64,000 nt of DNA from Myxocyprinus asiaticus (taxonomy: Eukaryota; Chordata; Actinopteri; Cypriniformes; Catostomidae). The stretch covers positions 36,227,501 to 36,291,500 of the forward strand of contig NC_059365.1 of the NCBI RefSeq assembly GCF_019703515.2. The letters are read 5' to 3'. The notes beneath the pieces were generated by a model that saw only the letters and a list, made by a program, of their open reading frames with translations, had not been told where the DNA came from and made no database searches. Made by a program: the position numbers and the translations under genes. Shown here piece by piece: positions 1 through 12,663 of the stretch (positions within the stretch are counted from its first letter, which is position 1; every line of letters starts with the position of its first letter).

Positions 1-2
1 AG

Positions 3-545
3 ATTGATTATCTGGAGTCATCGGAGAAGGAATTATCTGTTAATCCGCTAGCGACCAAGGTGGATTTGGAGCGTGACTGGGAGAAGCAGGAGGACATGGA
101 GAACCTTAGCAGGCGGAATATCGTCCGAATCATCGGAATTCCTAAGGCCGAAGACGGTCAGGATATGGTGAAATTCCTGGACAGGCTCTTTCTGAATCTG
201 CTTGACATAACAGGCCACAAGTTGGAAATCGAGCGAGCTCACAGGGTTCCGGCTCGGCGATCCGCTGAGGGAGACAGGCCCTGATCAATTCTGGCCAAAT
301 TTCTGAGATCATCCGATAAAGACCTTCATCCGATGAAGAACCTCAGCATTTTCTTGTTCCCAGACTATGTGAATTCGACTAGAGAGAAACGTGATCGATT
401 AAAGGAATGCGAGAAACTCTTACATCAACGGAAGGTCGCTTTTGCACTGATGTTCCCGGCCAAATTGAGAATAGATGCTAAGGATGGCCGTAAAACATTC
501 ACATGTCCCCAGCAAGCAATGTCCTTCATTAAGTCAATGGAGTAA
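3..545 (+). pseudogene. LINE ORF1 protein remnant (L1 transposase_22 type)
   Basis: The frame is open from the window edge and reads through ENLSRRNIVRIIGIP, the start of the RRM-like domain of L1 ORF1 proteins, which bind LINE RNA as trimers. After one in-frame TGA at 282-284 the same frame continues (SILAKFLRSSDKD) into the C-terminal domain, with an IFLFPDY motif and FPAKLRI, and ends at 543-545. Only one nonsense codon breaks it; the TGA is compatible with decay of a CGA arginine codon at a CpG. The N-terminal coiled coil is mostly off the left edge. The match is by motif, not by alignment. Confidence 0.8.
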
Positions 546-1288
546 GTTATTTTGTGGTACTCATGTTGCAGCCGAGTGGACCGACTCACTGAACATTCAC
601 TTGACTGTTCAAGGAAACCGAGCACCATTTTTGTTTCTTTTTGTGCTGGTTCCACCTAACGGCTGGAGTCTGTTTTGTGGAGTAACACTCCTTCGGGACA
701 GTGTTGTGGATGAATCTGCACGTTCATTTTGTTTATGCCGCCTATTGGCTGGAGTTTGTTTTGTGGAGTATTTCTTGCAAGACATTGGAGTGATTAGGTC
801 ATTTGTTGCCCTTATGTAGCAGCCGAATGGGCTAGCTCACTGAACATTCCTTTGACTGTCCGAGGAATCCGAGCGCCATTTTTTTTGTTTTTTTGGTGCT
901 GGTTCCGCCTAGAGGCTGGAGTTTGTTTTGTGGAGGATTACACCTTCGGGACAGTTATGTGGATGAATTTACACGTTCTTTGTGTTTATTCCACCTATTG
1001 GCTGGAGTTTGTTTTATAGATTATCTTTTGTTGTGTAATTCTGTCTCACAAAATTTGTATAGGAACACCGGACTAGAGCAATCCGACTGCAAAGTTGTCA
1101 CGGGGGCTCTCGTAGGCGTACATGGACTGTTTGAGTTTAGAAGGATGGACGCCAGTTGGCACTGTCGTGCTGGGTTTAATGTGTTTGGTTCTAGGGGAAG
1201 TTTGGGGTTTGATTGTTGCACTAATGTTGGAATGTGGTCTTTATAATTTTGTTTTTGACACACAATCTATTTTTTCTAATGTGTCAAA
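546..1288 (+). repeat. LINE inter-ORF spacer with a ~250-bp tandem duplication
   Basis: Two diverged head-to-tail copies are visible. Unit one starts near 568 (gcagccgagtggaccgact) and unit two near 820 (gcagccgaatgggctagct). Each continues with the same order of blocks: tgaacattc, a CCGAG-rich stretch, a ggctggagt block and a ttcgggacagt block. Period is about 252 bp. No coding frame in it resembles a known protein. It lies exactly between ORF1 and ORF2 and may act as an internal leader or promoter for ORF2, which is inference. Confidence 0.65.
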
Positions 1289-4200
1289 ATGTCAAATGTT
1301 AATATGAGTGTATTGTCTCTTACCACGTGGGATGTGAATGGTTTGGGACACCCCATAAATAGAAGGAAGGTTATTTCTCATAAGCGTAAGAAATATGATA
1401 TAGTGTTTCTTCAAGAAACACATCTTTCCCTGCAGGAAGCTGAAAAATTTGGGAAGATATGGGGCGGACATGTTTTTTTAGTGCTGGCAAGAGCAATAGC
1501 AGGGGAGTCATTACACTGTTAAGTAAGCATCTACAATTCAAATGTCTCAAACAGATTAAAGATAAATTAGGAAGAGTCATTATTGTTTCAGCAGAAATTC
1601 AGGGGCAAAGTCTTATTTTGGCTAATATTTACGCACCTTACGTTGATGATCAGGGCTTTTTATAGATCTTGAAGGGATGTTGCAACCTGCTGGCACTCCT
1701 CATGATATAATATTGGAAGGAGACTTTAATCTTTTGATAGACTCAGTCCTTGATCATAGTGAAGCAAAAGTGTGCAAGGCCCCTAGAGCAAAACTGATGC
1801 TTCACAGGATATGTAAAAATCTTGGTCTTACAGATATTTGGAGACTTTTGAACCCATCTGGTAGGGACTATACATTTTTTTATTTTATTTTTTTTATCAG
1901 TCCATAAGATTTATTCTAAAATAGTTTTATTTTTTTTTTTTTCTTCCAAGTCCCTCATTTCATCTGTTGGTGATTGCTCAATTGGAAACATTTTAGTCTC
2001 AGATCACGCCCTGGTGAGTTTAGAGGTGTTGCCACGTATGGAGAAAAGGAAATCATACAGTTGCCGCTTTAATGTATCCCTTTTGCAAAATCCTGAATTC
2101 CAACAAATGTTAAAGGCTGAAATCAATGTTTATATGGAGACCAACTGGTCCTCAGCATCCTCTGTGGGCGTGGCTTGGGAGGCACTTAATGGCTTAGTTT
2201 CTTATGGGCCGGATCATACAGTATGCCTTATTCACCAAAAAATCCAAAGCACGAGAACTCGTGGAGTTAGAAGTGAATATTGTGCCGAGGCAGAGCTGAA
2301 GCGCCGAATGTCGTCTGATGGCCTTAGTGAATTGACCCAACCGAAATACAGATATAATACTATTTTGTCGCGGAAGGTGGAGTTTAGGCTATTCAGGGGA
2401 AGACAGTCATACTTTGAGTCGGGGGACAAGGAGAGAGTCTTTTTCTACCATTCCCTCAGTGAAATCTGCTGGTGGTGAAATATTTACCTCAGCTATTGAT
2501 ATTAACAATGCTTTTAAAGAATTCTATCTTGATCTCTATAGTTCCACATCTTCGTCTACTGATGAGGATATTAGAAACTTTGTGGAACCATTAGAACTTC
2601 CTAAACTGACGGCTGAGCAAACAAATTCTCTTGATTCTGAGATAACCTTGGAGGAGCTTGGGGAGGTAATTAAGGCCTTGCCTACAGGCGACGCCCCGGG
2701 GCCAGATGGCTTTGCTGCTGAGTTTTTTAGATCTTATGCTACAGAATTGGCTCCAATTTTGCTAGAAGTTTATACGGAATAATTAAAGAATGGAAGGCTT
2801 CCGCCAACCATAACGCAAGCCCGGATCAGTCTGATTCTTAAAAAGGACAAAGATCCAAGTGAGTGTAAGAGTTACCGTCCAATTTCCCTGATCCAGAAAG
2901 ACGTTAAAACATTGTCAAAAAAAATTTACATTTTAAAACCCGGCAGGGTTGCCCTCTTTCCCCATTATTGTTTTGTCTTGCCCTGGAACCATTAGCAGCC
3001 ACGATAAGAAAGGAGGATGATTTTCCAGGATTAGTGGCGGGAGGTGTGGCGCATAAGCTTTTGCTTTACGCAGATGATATTTTGTTATTCGTCTCCGACC
3101 CTACTAGATCTATGCCTTGCCTCCATAGAATTATTCATTCCTTTTCTAAGTTCTTGGGATACAGAGTAAATTGGTCTAAATTCGAAGCTTTGACTCTGAC
3201 AGCGTACTGCCCGGTAACGGCTTTTCAGCCAGGCGCCTTCCAGTGGCCCAAACAGGGCATTAAGTATTTGGGTATTTTATTCCCAGCAAATTTGTGTGAG
3301 TTAATTTTGACTTTTTAATAAAAAGGTTTTCGAGCGATGTGGGCAGGTGGGCTTCATTACATTTATCTATGATTGGGAAGGTTAATGTTATTAAAATGAA
3401 CTGTATTCCTAAATTCTGCTATAGGTAGATGTCCCCCTCTCTTATTTCAAGCAATTTGATAGCAGAGCGAAGTCCTTCATTTGGAATGGTAAATGTCCCA
3501 GATTACACTTCTGTAAGTTGCACAGGCCGACAGACAAAGGTGGGCTAGGCCTACCCAAGATTTTGTTTTATTATTATGCATTCGGTCTCAGACATTTGGC
3601 TCATTGGTCGCTTCCACCTGAGAGACCTGGTTTTGTATTGAACAGGAAGTTCTTGCCCCTATTTTGCCATTGCAAAGCCTTTCTATCAAACTAATCAGAG
3701 AAGTTAAGTTACACCCACTTATCTCGCATTTGCACTCAGTATGGACAAAAGTGTCCAGAGTGTTTAATTCGGACATTTATTTAAATGTTGCCTTGAGAAT
3801 ATGGCTGAACCAAAAATTATGTATTAATAAGTTCCCTTTCTGCTGGTCAGAGTGGATTGTGAGGGAGGTTAATACACTCGTTGACCTATATGAGAGTGGA
3901 GTGTTGAGATACTTTGAAAATTTGGTTCAACATTTTTTTGGATTCCCAGATCTTAGTTCTTTAGGTATTTACAGCTGCACCACCTGCTCTGTACTATTTT
4001 TGGGAGTAGCATACACCCCCCTAAAGTGGCAGATATTATGGGAGTAGTGATTACTGCTTTTGGAAAAGGTCATGAGGCATCAGTGTATTACTCCGTGCTA
4101 ATTCAGAGTCTGGGGAATGGAGCTTTAACTTCTATCAAGAGATTATGGAAGAAAGATTTAAACTTGATATTGGAGGAGGGAGTATGGGCTAGGATTCTAA

Positions 4201-4724
4201 AAAAACGTCATGTCTGCATCTAGAGATGCAAGGGTTCACCTTATGCAATTCGAGATTCTATTGGACCCCCTATTTGTGTCTGTATACTATTACAGACACA
4301 CCCACCTGCTGGCGATGCCAATCAGAAGATGGAGACACAACCCATGTTTTTTGGTGGTGTGTTAAGATCCAAGAATTTTGATTGAATGTTCAGAGTTTTA
4401 TGTGTAACGTATTGGGCACTCAAATTTTATTTTGCCCCAGACTTTGCATTTTAGGCGATGGGGCGGTCATCAATAGGGAATAAACACATATAAAATTGGG
4501 TCCTAACCAGTGTTATGATCGCCAGACAAATTGTTTTAAGGGGATGGAAGTCGGCTGGAGCGCCCCCATTTCAGGAGTGGTGCACGGAGATGGGGAGGGT
4601 AGCTGCTTCCGAGGAAGTGTCATCTAGAAGACTGGAGAACTTGGATTCGTTTGTTGGGAAATGGGGCAACTATTTGCTGTTCTTAGAGGGCTTTCAGGGA
4701 GGGGCAGTGGAGAGAGAGGTATAG
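1289..4724 (+). pseudogene. LINE ORF2 remnant: APE endonuclease, reverse transcriptase, C-terminal domain
   Basis: In order: an AP-like endonuclease (TWDVNGLGHPINRRKV, then DIVFLQETHLS near 1407-1430, then GDFNLLID near 1720); reverse transcriptase motifs (PGPDGFAAEFF near 2697-2730, SYRPISLI near 2871-2892, RQGCPLSP near 2941-2964, and the catalytic YADD box at 3067-3078); a Cys-rich TCWRCQ...HVFWWC segment near 4308-4362; and the WKSAGAPPFQEWCTEMGRV tail near 4545-4600 typical of fish Tx1/L1 ORF2. Frame changes occur throughout. The polypeptide between SYRPISLI and RQGCPLSP is far shorter than the roughly 100 residues expected, implying an internal deletion near 2900-2940. It cannot encode an active enzyme. 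Confidence 0.85.
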
Positions 4725-4877
4725 TTATAAATGTTTGTGATTATTATATTTGTGTGACCACAGATTGTTTGTTGAGAGTCAGGGTGGGGATGGGGATTGG
4801 GAGGGGTAATAGTGGGGGTTAAATGTTGATTCTGTGTATATATATGTTTTGCTTTTCTTTGTTTACTGTATGAAATC

Positions 4878-4883
4878 AATAAA
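4878..4883 (+). terminator. LINE polyadenylation signal
   Basis: An AATAAA hexamer directly precedes an A-rich run and marks the 3' end of the LINE. Confidence 0.5.
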
Positions 4884-5183
4884 AAAAATTTATCACAATA
4901 AAATGCAATTACAGATCTATATAATAAAGTTCTTCCTAGTTGAAATTCCAAATTCACATTTCAACAATGTACTAGTAAACTAGTAAATACAATAATTTTT
5001 CATATCAATATAATTACATTGTTACTACAGCAAATGTCCAATTCTGATAAATAATTGAATTATAACTAATGAACTTGCGAATTTTTTATATTTGTCATTT
5101 AGTTTTCACGAGTTGCAATGTTAATCTCAGATACCTATTTTATTGTAACCAGTAAGAAAGTCTTTTACTAGGGATGCAAGATA

Positions 5184-5210
5184 CACTATATTGCCAAAAG
5201 TATTCGCTCA
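5184..5210 (+). repeat. Tc1 left terminal inverted repeat
   Basis: 27 bp, exact reverse complement of 6405-6431. Confidence 0.95.
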
Positions 5211-5317
5211 CCCATCCAAATAATTGAATTCAGGTGTTCCAATCACTTCCATGGCCACAGGTGTATAAAATGAAGCACCTAGGCATGCAGACTGCTTCTA
5301 CAAACATTTGTGAAAGA

Positions 5318-6349
5318 ATGGGCCGCTCTCAGGAGCTCAGTGAATTCCAGCGTGGTACTGTGATAGGATGCCACCTGTGCAACAAGTCCAGTCGTGAAAT
5401 TTCCTCGCTACTAAATATTCCACAGTCAACTGTCAGTGGTATTATAACAAAGTGGAAGCGATTGGGAATGACAGCAACTCAGCCACGAAGTGGTAGGCCA
5501 CGTAAAATGACAGAGCAGGGTCAGCGGATGCTGAGGCGCATAGTGCGCAGAGGTCGCCAACTTTCTGCAGAGTCAATCGCTACAGACCTCCAAACTTCAT
5601 GTGGCCTTCTGATTAGCTCAAGAACAGTGCGTAGAGAGCTTCATGGAATGGGTTTCCATGGCCAAGCAGCTGCATCCAAGCCATACATCACCAAGTGCAA
5701 TGCAAAGCGTCGGATGCAGTGGTGTAAAGCATGCCGCCACTGGACTCTAGAGCAGTGGAGACGCGTTCTCTGGAGTGACGAATCACGCTTCTCCATCTGG
5801 CAATCTGATGGACGAGTCTGGGTTTGGCGGTTGCCAGGAGAACGGTACTTGTCTGACTGCATTGTGCCAACTGTGAAGTTTGGTGGAGGAGGGATTATGG
5901 TGTGGGGTTGTTTTTCAGGAGCTGGGCTTGGCCCCTTAGTTCCAGTGAAAGGAACTCTGAATGCTTCAGCATACCAAGAGACTTTGGACAATTCCATGCT
6001 CCCAACTTTGTGGGAACAGTTTGGGGATGGCCCCTTCCTGTTCCAACATGACTGCGCACCAGTGCACAAAGCAAGGACCATAAAGACACGGATGAGCAAG
6101 TTTGGTGTGGAAGAACTTGACTGGCCTGCACAGAGTCCTGACCTCAACCCGACAGAGCACCTTTGGGATGAATTAGAGCGAAGACTGCGAGCCAGGCCTT
6201 CTTGTCCAACATCAGTGTCTGACCTCACAAATGCGCTTCTGGAAGAATGGTCAACAATTCCCATAAACACACTCATAAACCTTGTGGAAAGCCTTCCCAG
6301 AAGAGTTGAAGCTGTTATAGCTGCAAAGGGTGGGCCGACATCATATTAA
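5318..6349 (+). CDS. Tc1-family transposase (DD34E), intact frame of 343 aa
   Basis: It cuts and joins DNA at the element's inverted repeats and inserts at TA. The N-terminal half has paired-like helix-turn-helix DNA-binding motifs ([15 protein letters not shown] near residues 40-55) and a GRPRK linker of AT-hook/NLS type. The catalytic core shows [10 protein letters not shown] (first Asp), [11 protein letters not shown] (second Asp) and [20 protein letters not shown] (final Glu), the DDE triad with Tc1 spacing. The chosen ATG gives [10 protein letters not shown] and about 340 residues, the normal Tc1 length; in-frame ATGs at 5270 and 5285 would add 16 or 11 residues. The frame has no stop or shift. 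Whether it is expressed or active cannot be judged from sequence. Confidence 0.95.
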   Translation: MGRSQELSEFQRGTVIGCHLCNKSSREISSLLNIPQSTVSGIITKWKRLGMTATQPRSGRPRKMTEQGQRMLRRIVRRGRQLSAESIATDLQTSCGLLISSRTVRRELHGMGFHGQAAASKPYITKCNAKRRMQWCKACRHWTLEQWRRVLWSDESRFSIWQSDGRVWVWRLPGERYLSDCIVPTVKFGGGGIMVWGCFSGAGLGPLVPVKGTLNASAYQETLDNSMLPTLWEQFGDGPFLFQHDCAPVHKARTIKTRMSKFGVEELDWPAQSPDLNPTEHLWDELERRLRARPSCPTSVSDLTNALLEEWSTIPINTLINLVESLPRRVEAVIAAKGGPTSY

Positions 6350-6404
6350 ACCCTATGGATTAAGAATGGGATGTCACTTAAGTTCATACGCGTCTAAAGG
6401 CAGA

Positions 6405-6431
6405 TGAGCGAATACTTTTGGCAATATAGTG
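6405..6431 (-). repeat. Tc1 right terminal inverted repeat
   Basis: 27 bp, exact reverse complement of 5184-5210, followed by the TA target site. Confidence 0.95.
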
Positions 6432-7407
6432 TATATTGGTGGTCGATATATTATTGGCCAATAACCAGAAAAATCTAAATAATATTATCGAGCCGATAAT
6501 AGAATTAAGTCGATATTTTCGCAGATAATTTGTTACGATTTATTTGCTTGCAGTTGAGAATCTCTGGCTGTCTGCGGCTTCATTCCTTCAGGCAGGGACT
6601 CTGGCTGTTGAAAGCGACAGTAGCTGGGTTTCCATCACACAATTTTTGTGCATTTTCAAAATAGTTCTGACCTTGACACACAATTCTTCATGCATAGTAA
6701 TGCTTTTAATGCTTTTTTCATTTAGTTTAAAGTGCAATTTGAATTTAGAAATGTATTTTAATTTTTTCGTGTTTCAATAAATGAATACAATTTTTAAAGC
6801 AAAATCAATAAAGCAAAAAAAAAAAATTCTCCGACCCTCAGCAGGTGGTTTGACGATGTAAACTGGCAATTATCACCAAAATATTTTTTACCACCCAGCC
6901 CTAGTGTATTGTAATTTATTTGTCATTCAAATCAGCATTCATCTGTAATATAGGCACATTTATGGTTCAAGTTACATCCACCGTGCCTTAAATAGCAGCA
7001 TGTCCAAATTCCAAACTTTTAAATGACATTTTTCAAATGAGAAGCTTTTAATCAATTAGCTATATTGGTTCCAGGTTAAAGGATTAAAAATTAAATTAAA
7101 TGCCCAGCATAGATGGGAACTCCTTCAATACTGTTTAAAATGCATCCCAGGGTGATACCTCAAGAAGTTGGTTGAGAAAATATCAAGAGTACATTTCTGC
7201 AAAATCTAGGCAAAGGGTGACTACTTTGAAGATGCTCAAATATAACAGCTTTGATTTATTTTGGATTTTTTTAGTCACAACATAATTCCCATATTTCCAT
7301 TTCTATTATTCCATAGTTGTGATGACTTTACTATTATTCTAAAATGTGAAAAAAATAAAAATAAAATAAAGAATGAGTAAGTGACCCTAAACTTTTGAAT
7401 GGTAGTG

Positions 7408-7442
7408 TGTGTATATATATATATATATATTATATTTTTATA
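7408..7442. repeat. (TG)n(TA)n microsatellite
   Basis: A short alternating run at the inner right part of the hAT-like element. Confidence 0.8.
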
Positions 7443-7507
7443 TATTGGCCACAATGAGCTGTGAATTATTGGTATCAGCACAGAAATTACACATCAGTGC
7501 ATCCCTA

Positions 7508-8117
7508 TCTTTTAAGATATCTTTAATTACTCTTTAATTTAATGATAACTGAAATCCATTTTCAGAGAAGAATGGGTGTTCTGCGAATAATTATGTAATT
7601 TTTGATATCAAGAATTAAAATTTTTACTTACTAGTTCAAACATAATTACTAATTAAAAATAAGCATTTTCACAAGCAGTACTTCCATTGCTGATACCAAG
7701 AATTTGCATTTTACAAGTAAAATTTAATTATAGACATCTACAATTCATATTTAGCACATGATATGTCGAAAGTGCTTGTGACACCCACACAATTAAAATG
7801 GCATAAATTTAGCTGCATGAGGGTGAAGAGTCTTAACTGTGAGAATTCAAGTTTAAGTTATAAATTATATGTATTAGTATGTCAGCTTAATAATTATAAT
7901 ACAAATCAAATCTCTAAGGCAATTCTGAGATTCACTTAGCTCTATCTCTGATACTATATCTAAAACTAATAAGGAAACAAACCAGTCAAATTAAGGAGCT
8001 AACCAGTGTCACAAGTTCACTAATGAGAACAACAAACTCATGATGGCACAGATAAGACATCAAGATCATATTTCAATTTTAAGTATGTAACTTTTTAAAG
8101 TTAAAATACTTTCATCT
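7508..8117. other. AT-rich intergenic DNA, nothing recognised
   Basis: No open frame of note, repeat boundary or RNA-like structure could be supported. Confidence 0.5.
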
Positions 8118-8425
8118 ATCCAAGCTTAATATGCAGAGACGACTATAAGTAAGCCATGCATAGGTTAATTTTCTCAAAAACTGTAAACACTGTCTCTGTG
8201 GCACTATAAAATTCCTGTGTTTCTTGAGCGACCCGTTTAGACCCGCCCCAACTATGTTTCTCAACCAATGGCATGAGTTGGGGGCAGGACTATCTGACTG
8301 TTTGAACAACAGCAGATGAGGGTGTATTCGGAAAGCTGTTTTGAAAATATTGTTTATTTGTGCAATTCCGTTCGGTGGTGCTAGTGTCGCAGAAGTGACA
8401 TACTTCAGCTTTAATTTAGTTTGTA
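8118..8425 (+). repeat. Dispersed repeat, copy 1 (unnamed family)
   Basis: It shares ordered blocks with 52745-53025: aatatgcagagacgacta, ctcaaaaactgtaaacac, ctctgtggcact, accaatgg, and a late tgcaattccg/ggtggtgc segment. Divergence is high and there are indels. No coding capacity was seen. Confidence 0.5.
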
Positions 8426-8949
8426 AACAATGTTTCAGCTAATTTAATTATTTTTGGCAGGGTAATGCCAGATCAACAAAATATCCAAGTTATGAGTGGT
8501 TCGGGAAGTGAGGTGAGTGATAATTTCTTTCTCCATCATCCTTAATTAAAGCAGCGTGGACGATGTGGGTGGAGAAAGCCTTTACAAGACTTAATGTACG
8601 ACACCAATATAGGCCAGTGTAAACATCAGCACTAACAGTAACAGCTATCTTTTCGCCTGCATACTTCAGATGAGGGTGTGGGGAATATACCACCCCTACC
8701 ATCACTTGAGAGATATGTAGCTGGCATTTTCAACCAGAAGTCTTTGTGCCCACCTGGCATGTGCTGCCCTGAAAATCTCAGCTCAACTTTCAGTTGCTGC
8801 CATACTTGACATTTTCCTATTAAAGAACCCATGACCCTCAAAACTGCTCGACACTGATGTAACAAGCCACAGACAATTGGTACAAACTAAGTAGTATTAG
8901 GGCAATTCCAGCATTATGGATGTGACATTTGCAGTGGAAATGTGAACTT

Positions 8950-8953
<4 letters not shown>
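8426..8953. other. Intergenic DNA, nothing recognised
   Basis: Open frames here are short and resemble nothing known. Confidence 0.4.
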
Positions 8954-9041
<88 letters not shown>

Positions 9042-9062
9042 TACATACATACATATACACAC
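8954..9062. repeat. Compound microsatellite (TA)n(CA)n(CATA)n
   Basis: About 67 bp of TA, then 20 bp of AC, then CATA units. Confidence 0.97.
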
Positions 9063-10050
9063 TCTTTACTAGTTCATCAAACTATTTTTATGTATAATCA
9101 TAGACCCCTGCAAACAGAGTCCAGACATCAGAAAATGTTCAGTCTGGACCAGTTTTATTTTTTCCAGTTTAGATCGGGAAATGAGCTTGCTTTTGGATGT
9201 GACAAAAAAGTTTTGGGAGACCAGCCACTTTGTAAAAACTCTGTGAATTGAAATGCACAATCCAGAAATAATTATAGCCACAGAATGTAGAAGATTTGGC
9301 GCTTTTAAGAACATGTAATATCTTATTTTTATTAATTGTCGTTTTAACATAAATGAGGAAAAATCAGCATTACGGATGTGACAGTTGTGAAAGCAGCACT
9401 TACATCATGAGGGGATACCATCAAAACGCTTTGAAATCTGCAGACTTTGACCTCTGAGATATATTTTATTACATTATAATACCCATCAAGACTGCAAGAT
9501 GAATTGAAATTAGATTAAAATTGCAATTTTTCCATGGTATGATTGACATTTTCACATGTTAACTCACAATCAATCTGCTGTGTCAGTCTAATTCAAAGAA
9601 GCAATCAAACTCAGCAAAAATCCTCCTGTCGCAAAGATCAACAAGTATTGTGCAACATTAGGCTACTTCACATTGGTACAAGCCAGATATCTCTAACTAA
9701 AGTATCGAGTACTCATAATAGCTTTCCAGGAAGAACTTCCATCAATGATGCAAGTTCTTTTGTTTTGTTTAAAAAAATTAAGATCAAGAAGAAAAAAAAA
9801 AAAAAAGATACATTGTGATCCATAAGAGATAATGTCAACATTATCTGCCAATAGGATTTACTCTTATAAGCAAAGACTGTTCCAGACATGTCTGTAGCTG
9901 TGGAGATGATTCATAAATATTATTTATCTGAATCAACACAGTGAGTTACGGTATGAGAAGTCTCACTCACAATGAAGCTCTGCCTTAATATCTGACTCAC
10001 AGAAGAATCACAATCACATAAAATCCTCCACATTCACCTTTTCATTTACA
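9063..10050. other. Intergenic DNA, nothing recognised
   Basis: AT-rich. A ggatgtgac motif at 8918-8926 recurs at 9375-9383, possibly an old repeat. No gene can be supported. Confidence 0.4.
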
Positions 10051-10634
10051 GATAGACAGACAGATACTAGATAGATAGACAGACAGACACAGACAGACAG
10101 ACAGATACTAGATAGATAGGCAGACAGACACTAGATAGATAGATAGATAGATAGACAGACAGATACTAGATAGATAGGCAGACAGATACTAGATCGATAG
10201 ACAGACAGAGACAGACAGACAGACAGATACTAGATAGATAGATAGATAGACAGATACTAGATAAATAGACAGACAGATACTAGACAGATAGATAGATAGA
10301 TAGATAGATAGACAGACAGATATTAGATAATGACAGACAGATACTAGATGGATAGATAGACAGATACTAGATAAATACAGACACTAGATAGACAGACAGA
10401 CAGACACTAGATAGACAGACAGACAGACACTAGACAGACAGACACTTGACAGACAGATACTATATAGACAGACAGACAGACACTAGACAGACAGATACTA
10501 GACAGACAGACAGATACTAGGTAGATAGACAGATACTAAATAGACAGACAGATACTAGATAGATAGATAGACAGGCAGACAGACACTAGATAGATAGACA
10601 GACAGACACTAGATAGATAGATAGATAGACAGAC

Positions 10635-10670
<36 letters not shown>

Positions 10671-10966
10671 CTAGATAGAAATTTAGAGACAGATACTAGA
10701 TAGATAGACAGACAGTCAAGATACTAGACAGACAGAGACAGACAGACAGACAGATACTAGATAGATAGATAGACAGATAGAGACAGACATATACTAGATA
10801 AATAGGCAGACAGACACTAGATAGATAGATAGATAGATAGACAGATACTAGATAAATAGACAGACAGATACTAGACAGATAGATAGATAGATAGATAGAT
10901 AGACAGACAGATACTAGATACATAGACAGACAGATACTAGATAATGACAGACAGATACTAGATAGA

Positions 10967-10998
<32 letters not shown>

Positions 10999-11352
10999 TA
11001 CTAGATAGATAGATAGATAGATAGAGACAGACAGATACTAGATAAATAGACAGACAGATACTAGATAGATAGATAGACAGACAGATACTAGATAAATACA
11101 GACACTAGATAGACAGACAGACAGACACTAGACAGACAGATACTATATAGACAGACAGACAGACACTAGACAGACAGATACTAGACAGACAGACAGATAC
11201 TAGGTAGATAGACAGACAGATACTAGATAGATAGATAGACAGACACTAGATAGATAGATAGACAGGCAGACAGACACTAGATAGATAGACAGACAGACAC
11301 TAGATAGATAGACAGACAGACACTAGATAGATAGATAGATAGATAGACAGAC

Positions 11353-11388
<36 letters not shown>

Positions 11389-11672
11389 CTAGATAGAAAT
11401 TTAGAGACAGATACTAGATAGATAGACAGTCAAGATACTAGATAGATAGACAGACAGACAGACAGATACTAGATAGACAGACAGATACTAGATAGACAGA
11501 CAGACAGATACTAGATAGACAGACAGACAGATACTAGATAGACAGACAGACAGACAGATCCTAGATAGACAGACAGATACTAGATAGACAGACAGACAGA
11601 TACTAGATAGACAGACAGACAGATACTAGATAGACAGACAGACAGACAGATACTAGATAGACAGACAGATAC

Positions 11673-11741
<69 letters not shown>

Positions 11742-11951
11742 CTAGATAGATAGACAGACAGACAGATACTAGATAGAAATGTAGATAGACAGATACTAGA
11801 TAGAAAGATAGACAGACAGATACTAGATAGATAGACAGACAGACAGACAGATATTTAGATAGATATAGATAGACAGATACTAGATAGACAGACAGACAGA
11901 CAGATACTAGATAGACAGACAGATACTAGATAGATATAGACAGACAGACAC

Positions 11952-11983
<32 letters not shown>

Positions 11984-12317
11984 CAGACACTAGATAGATA
12001 GACAGACAGATACTAGATAGAAATTTAGATAGACAGATACTAGATAGATAGATAGATAGACAGACAGATACTAGATAGATAGACAGATAGATAGACAGAC
12101 AGACACTAGATAGATAGACAGATAGACAGACAGATATTTAGATAGATATAGATAGATAGATAGACAGATACTAGATAGATATTTAGATAGATAGACAGAT
12201 ACTAGATAGACAGACAGACAGATACTAGATAGACAGACAGACAGACAGATACTAGATAGACAGACAGACAGACAGATACTAGACAGACAGACAGATACTA
12301 GATAGACAGACAGATAC

Positions 12318-12355
<38 letters not shown>

Positions 12356-12631
12356 CTAGATAGATAGATAGATAGATAGATAGACAGACAGACACTAGAT
12401 AGATAGACAGACAGACAGATACTAGATAGAAATTTAGATAGACAGATACTAGATAGAAACATAGACAGACAGATACTAGATAGATAGACAGACAGATACT
12501 AGATAGATAGACAGATAGACAGACAGATATTTAGATAGATATAGATAGACAGATACTAGATAGACAGACAGACAGACAGACAGATACTAGATAGACAGAC
12601 AGATACTAGATAGATATAGACAGACAGACAC

Positions 12632-12663
<32 letters not shown>

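Larger units (their letters stand above)
1..4895 (+). mobile_element. L1/Tx1-like LINE retrotransposon, degenerate, cut by the left edge
   Basis: A two-ORF non-LTR retrotransposon: an ORF1 RNA-binding protein remnant, an inter-ORF spacer, an ORF2 endonuclease plus reverse transcriptase remnant, and a 3' end with AATAAA followed by an A-rich tail near 4878-4890. Domain order and the ORF1 plus ORF2 plan fit the L1/Tx1 lineage common in fish. Stops, frame changes and an internal deletion in the reverse transcriptase show that it is dead. The 5' end lies outside the window, so full length and target duplication cannot be seen. Confidence 0.9.
5184..6431 (+). mobile_element. Tc1/mariner transposon, apparently complete
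   Basis: The element is 1,248 bp with identical 27-bp terminal inverted repeats (5184-5210 and 6405-6431) beginning CACTATATTGCC and flanked by TA on both sides (5182-5183, 6432-6433), the Tc1 target duplication. It holds one full-length transposase frame. Identical ends and an unbroken gene suggest recent insertion. Confidence 0.95.
5169..7507. mobile_element. hAT-like non-autonomous DNA transposon hosting a Tc1 insertion
   Basis: The left end TAGGGATGCA (5169-5178) is the exact reverse complement of the right end TGCATCCCTA (7498-7507). Outside them lie tcttttac (5161-5168) and tcttttaa (7508-7515), a 7-of-8 match in keeping with an 8-bp hAT target duplication. Only 15 bp of this element precede the Tc1 insertion; the rest follows it (6432-7507) and is AT-rich with no coding frame of transposase type. 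An internal ccagccctag block near 6895-6905 could be the end of another small element. Confidence 0.65.

Noticed and set aside
5641..6276. Minus-strand 211-aa frame opposite the Tc1 transposase
   Set aside because: Antisense shadow of a coding gene with clear plus-strand DDE motifs.
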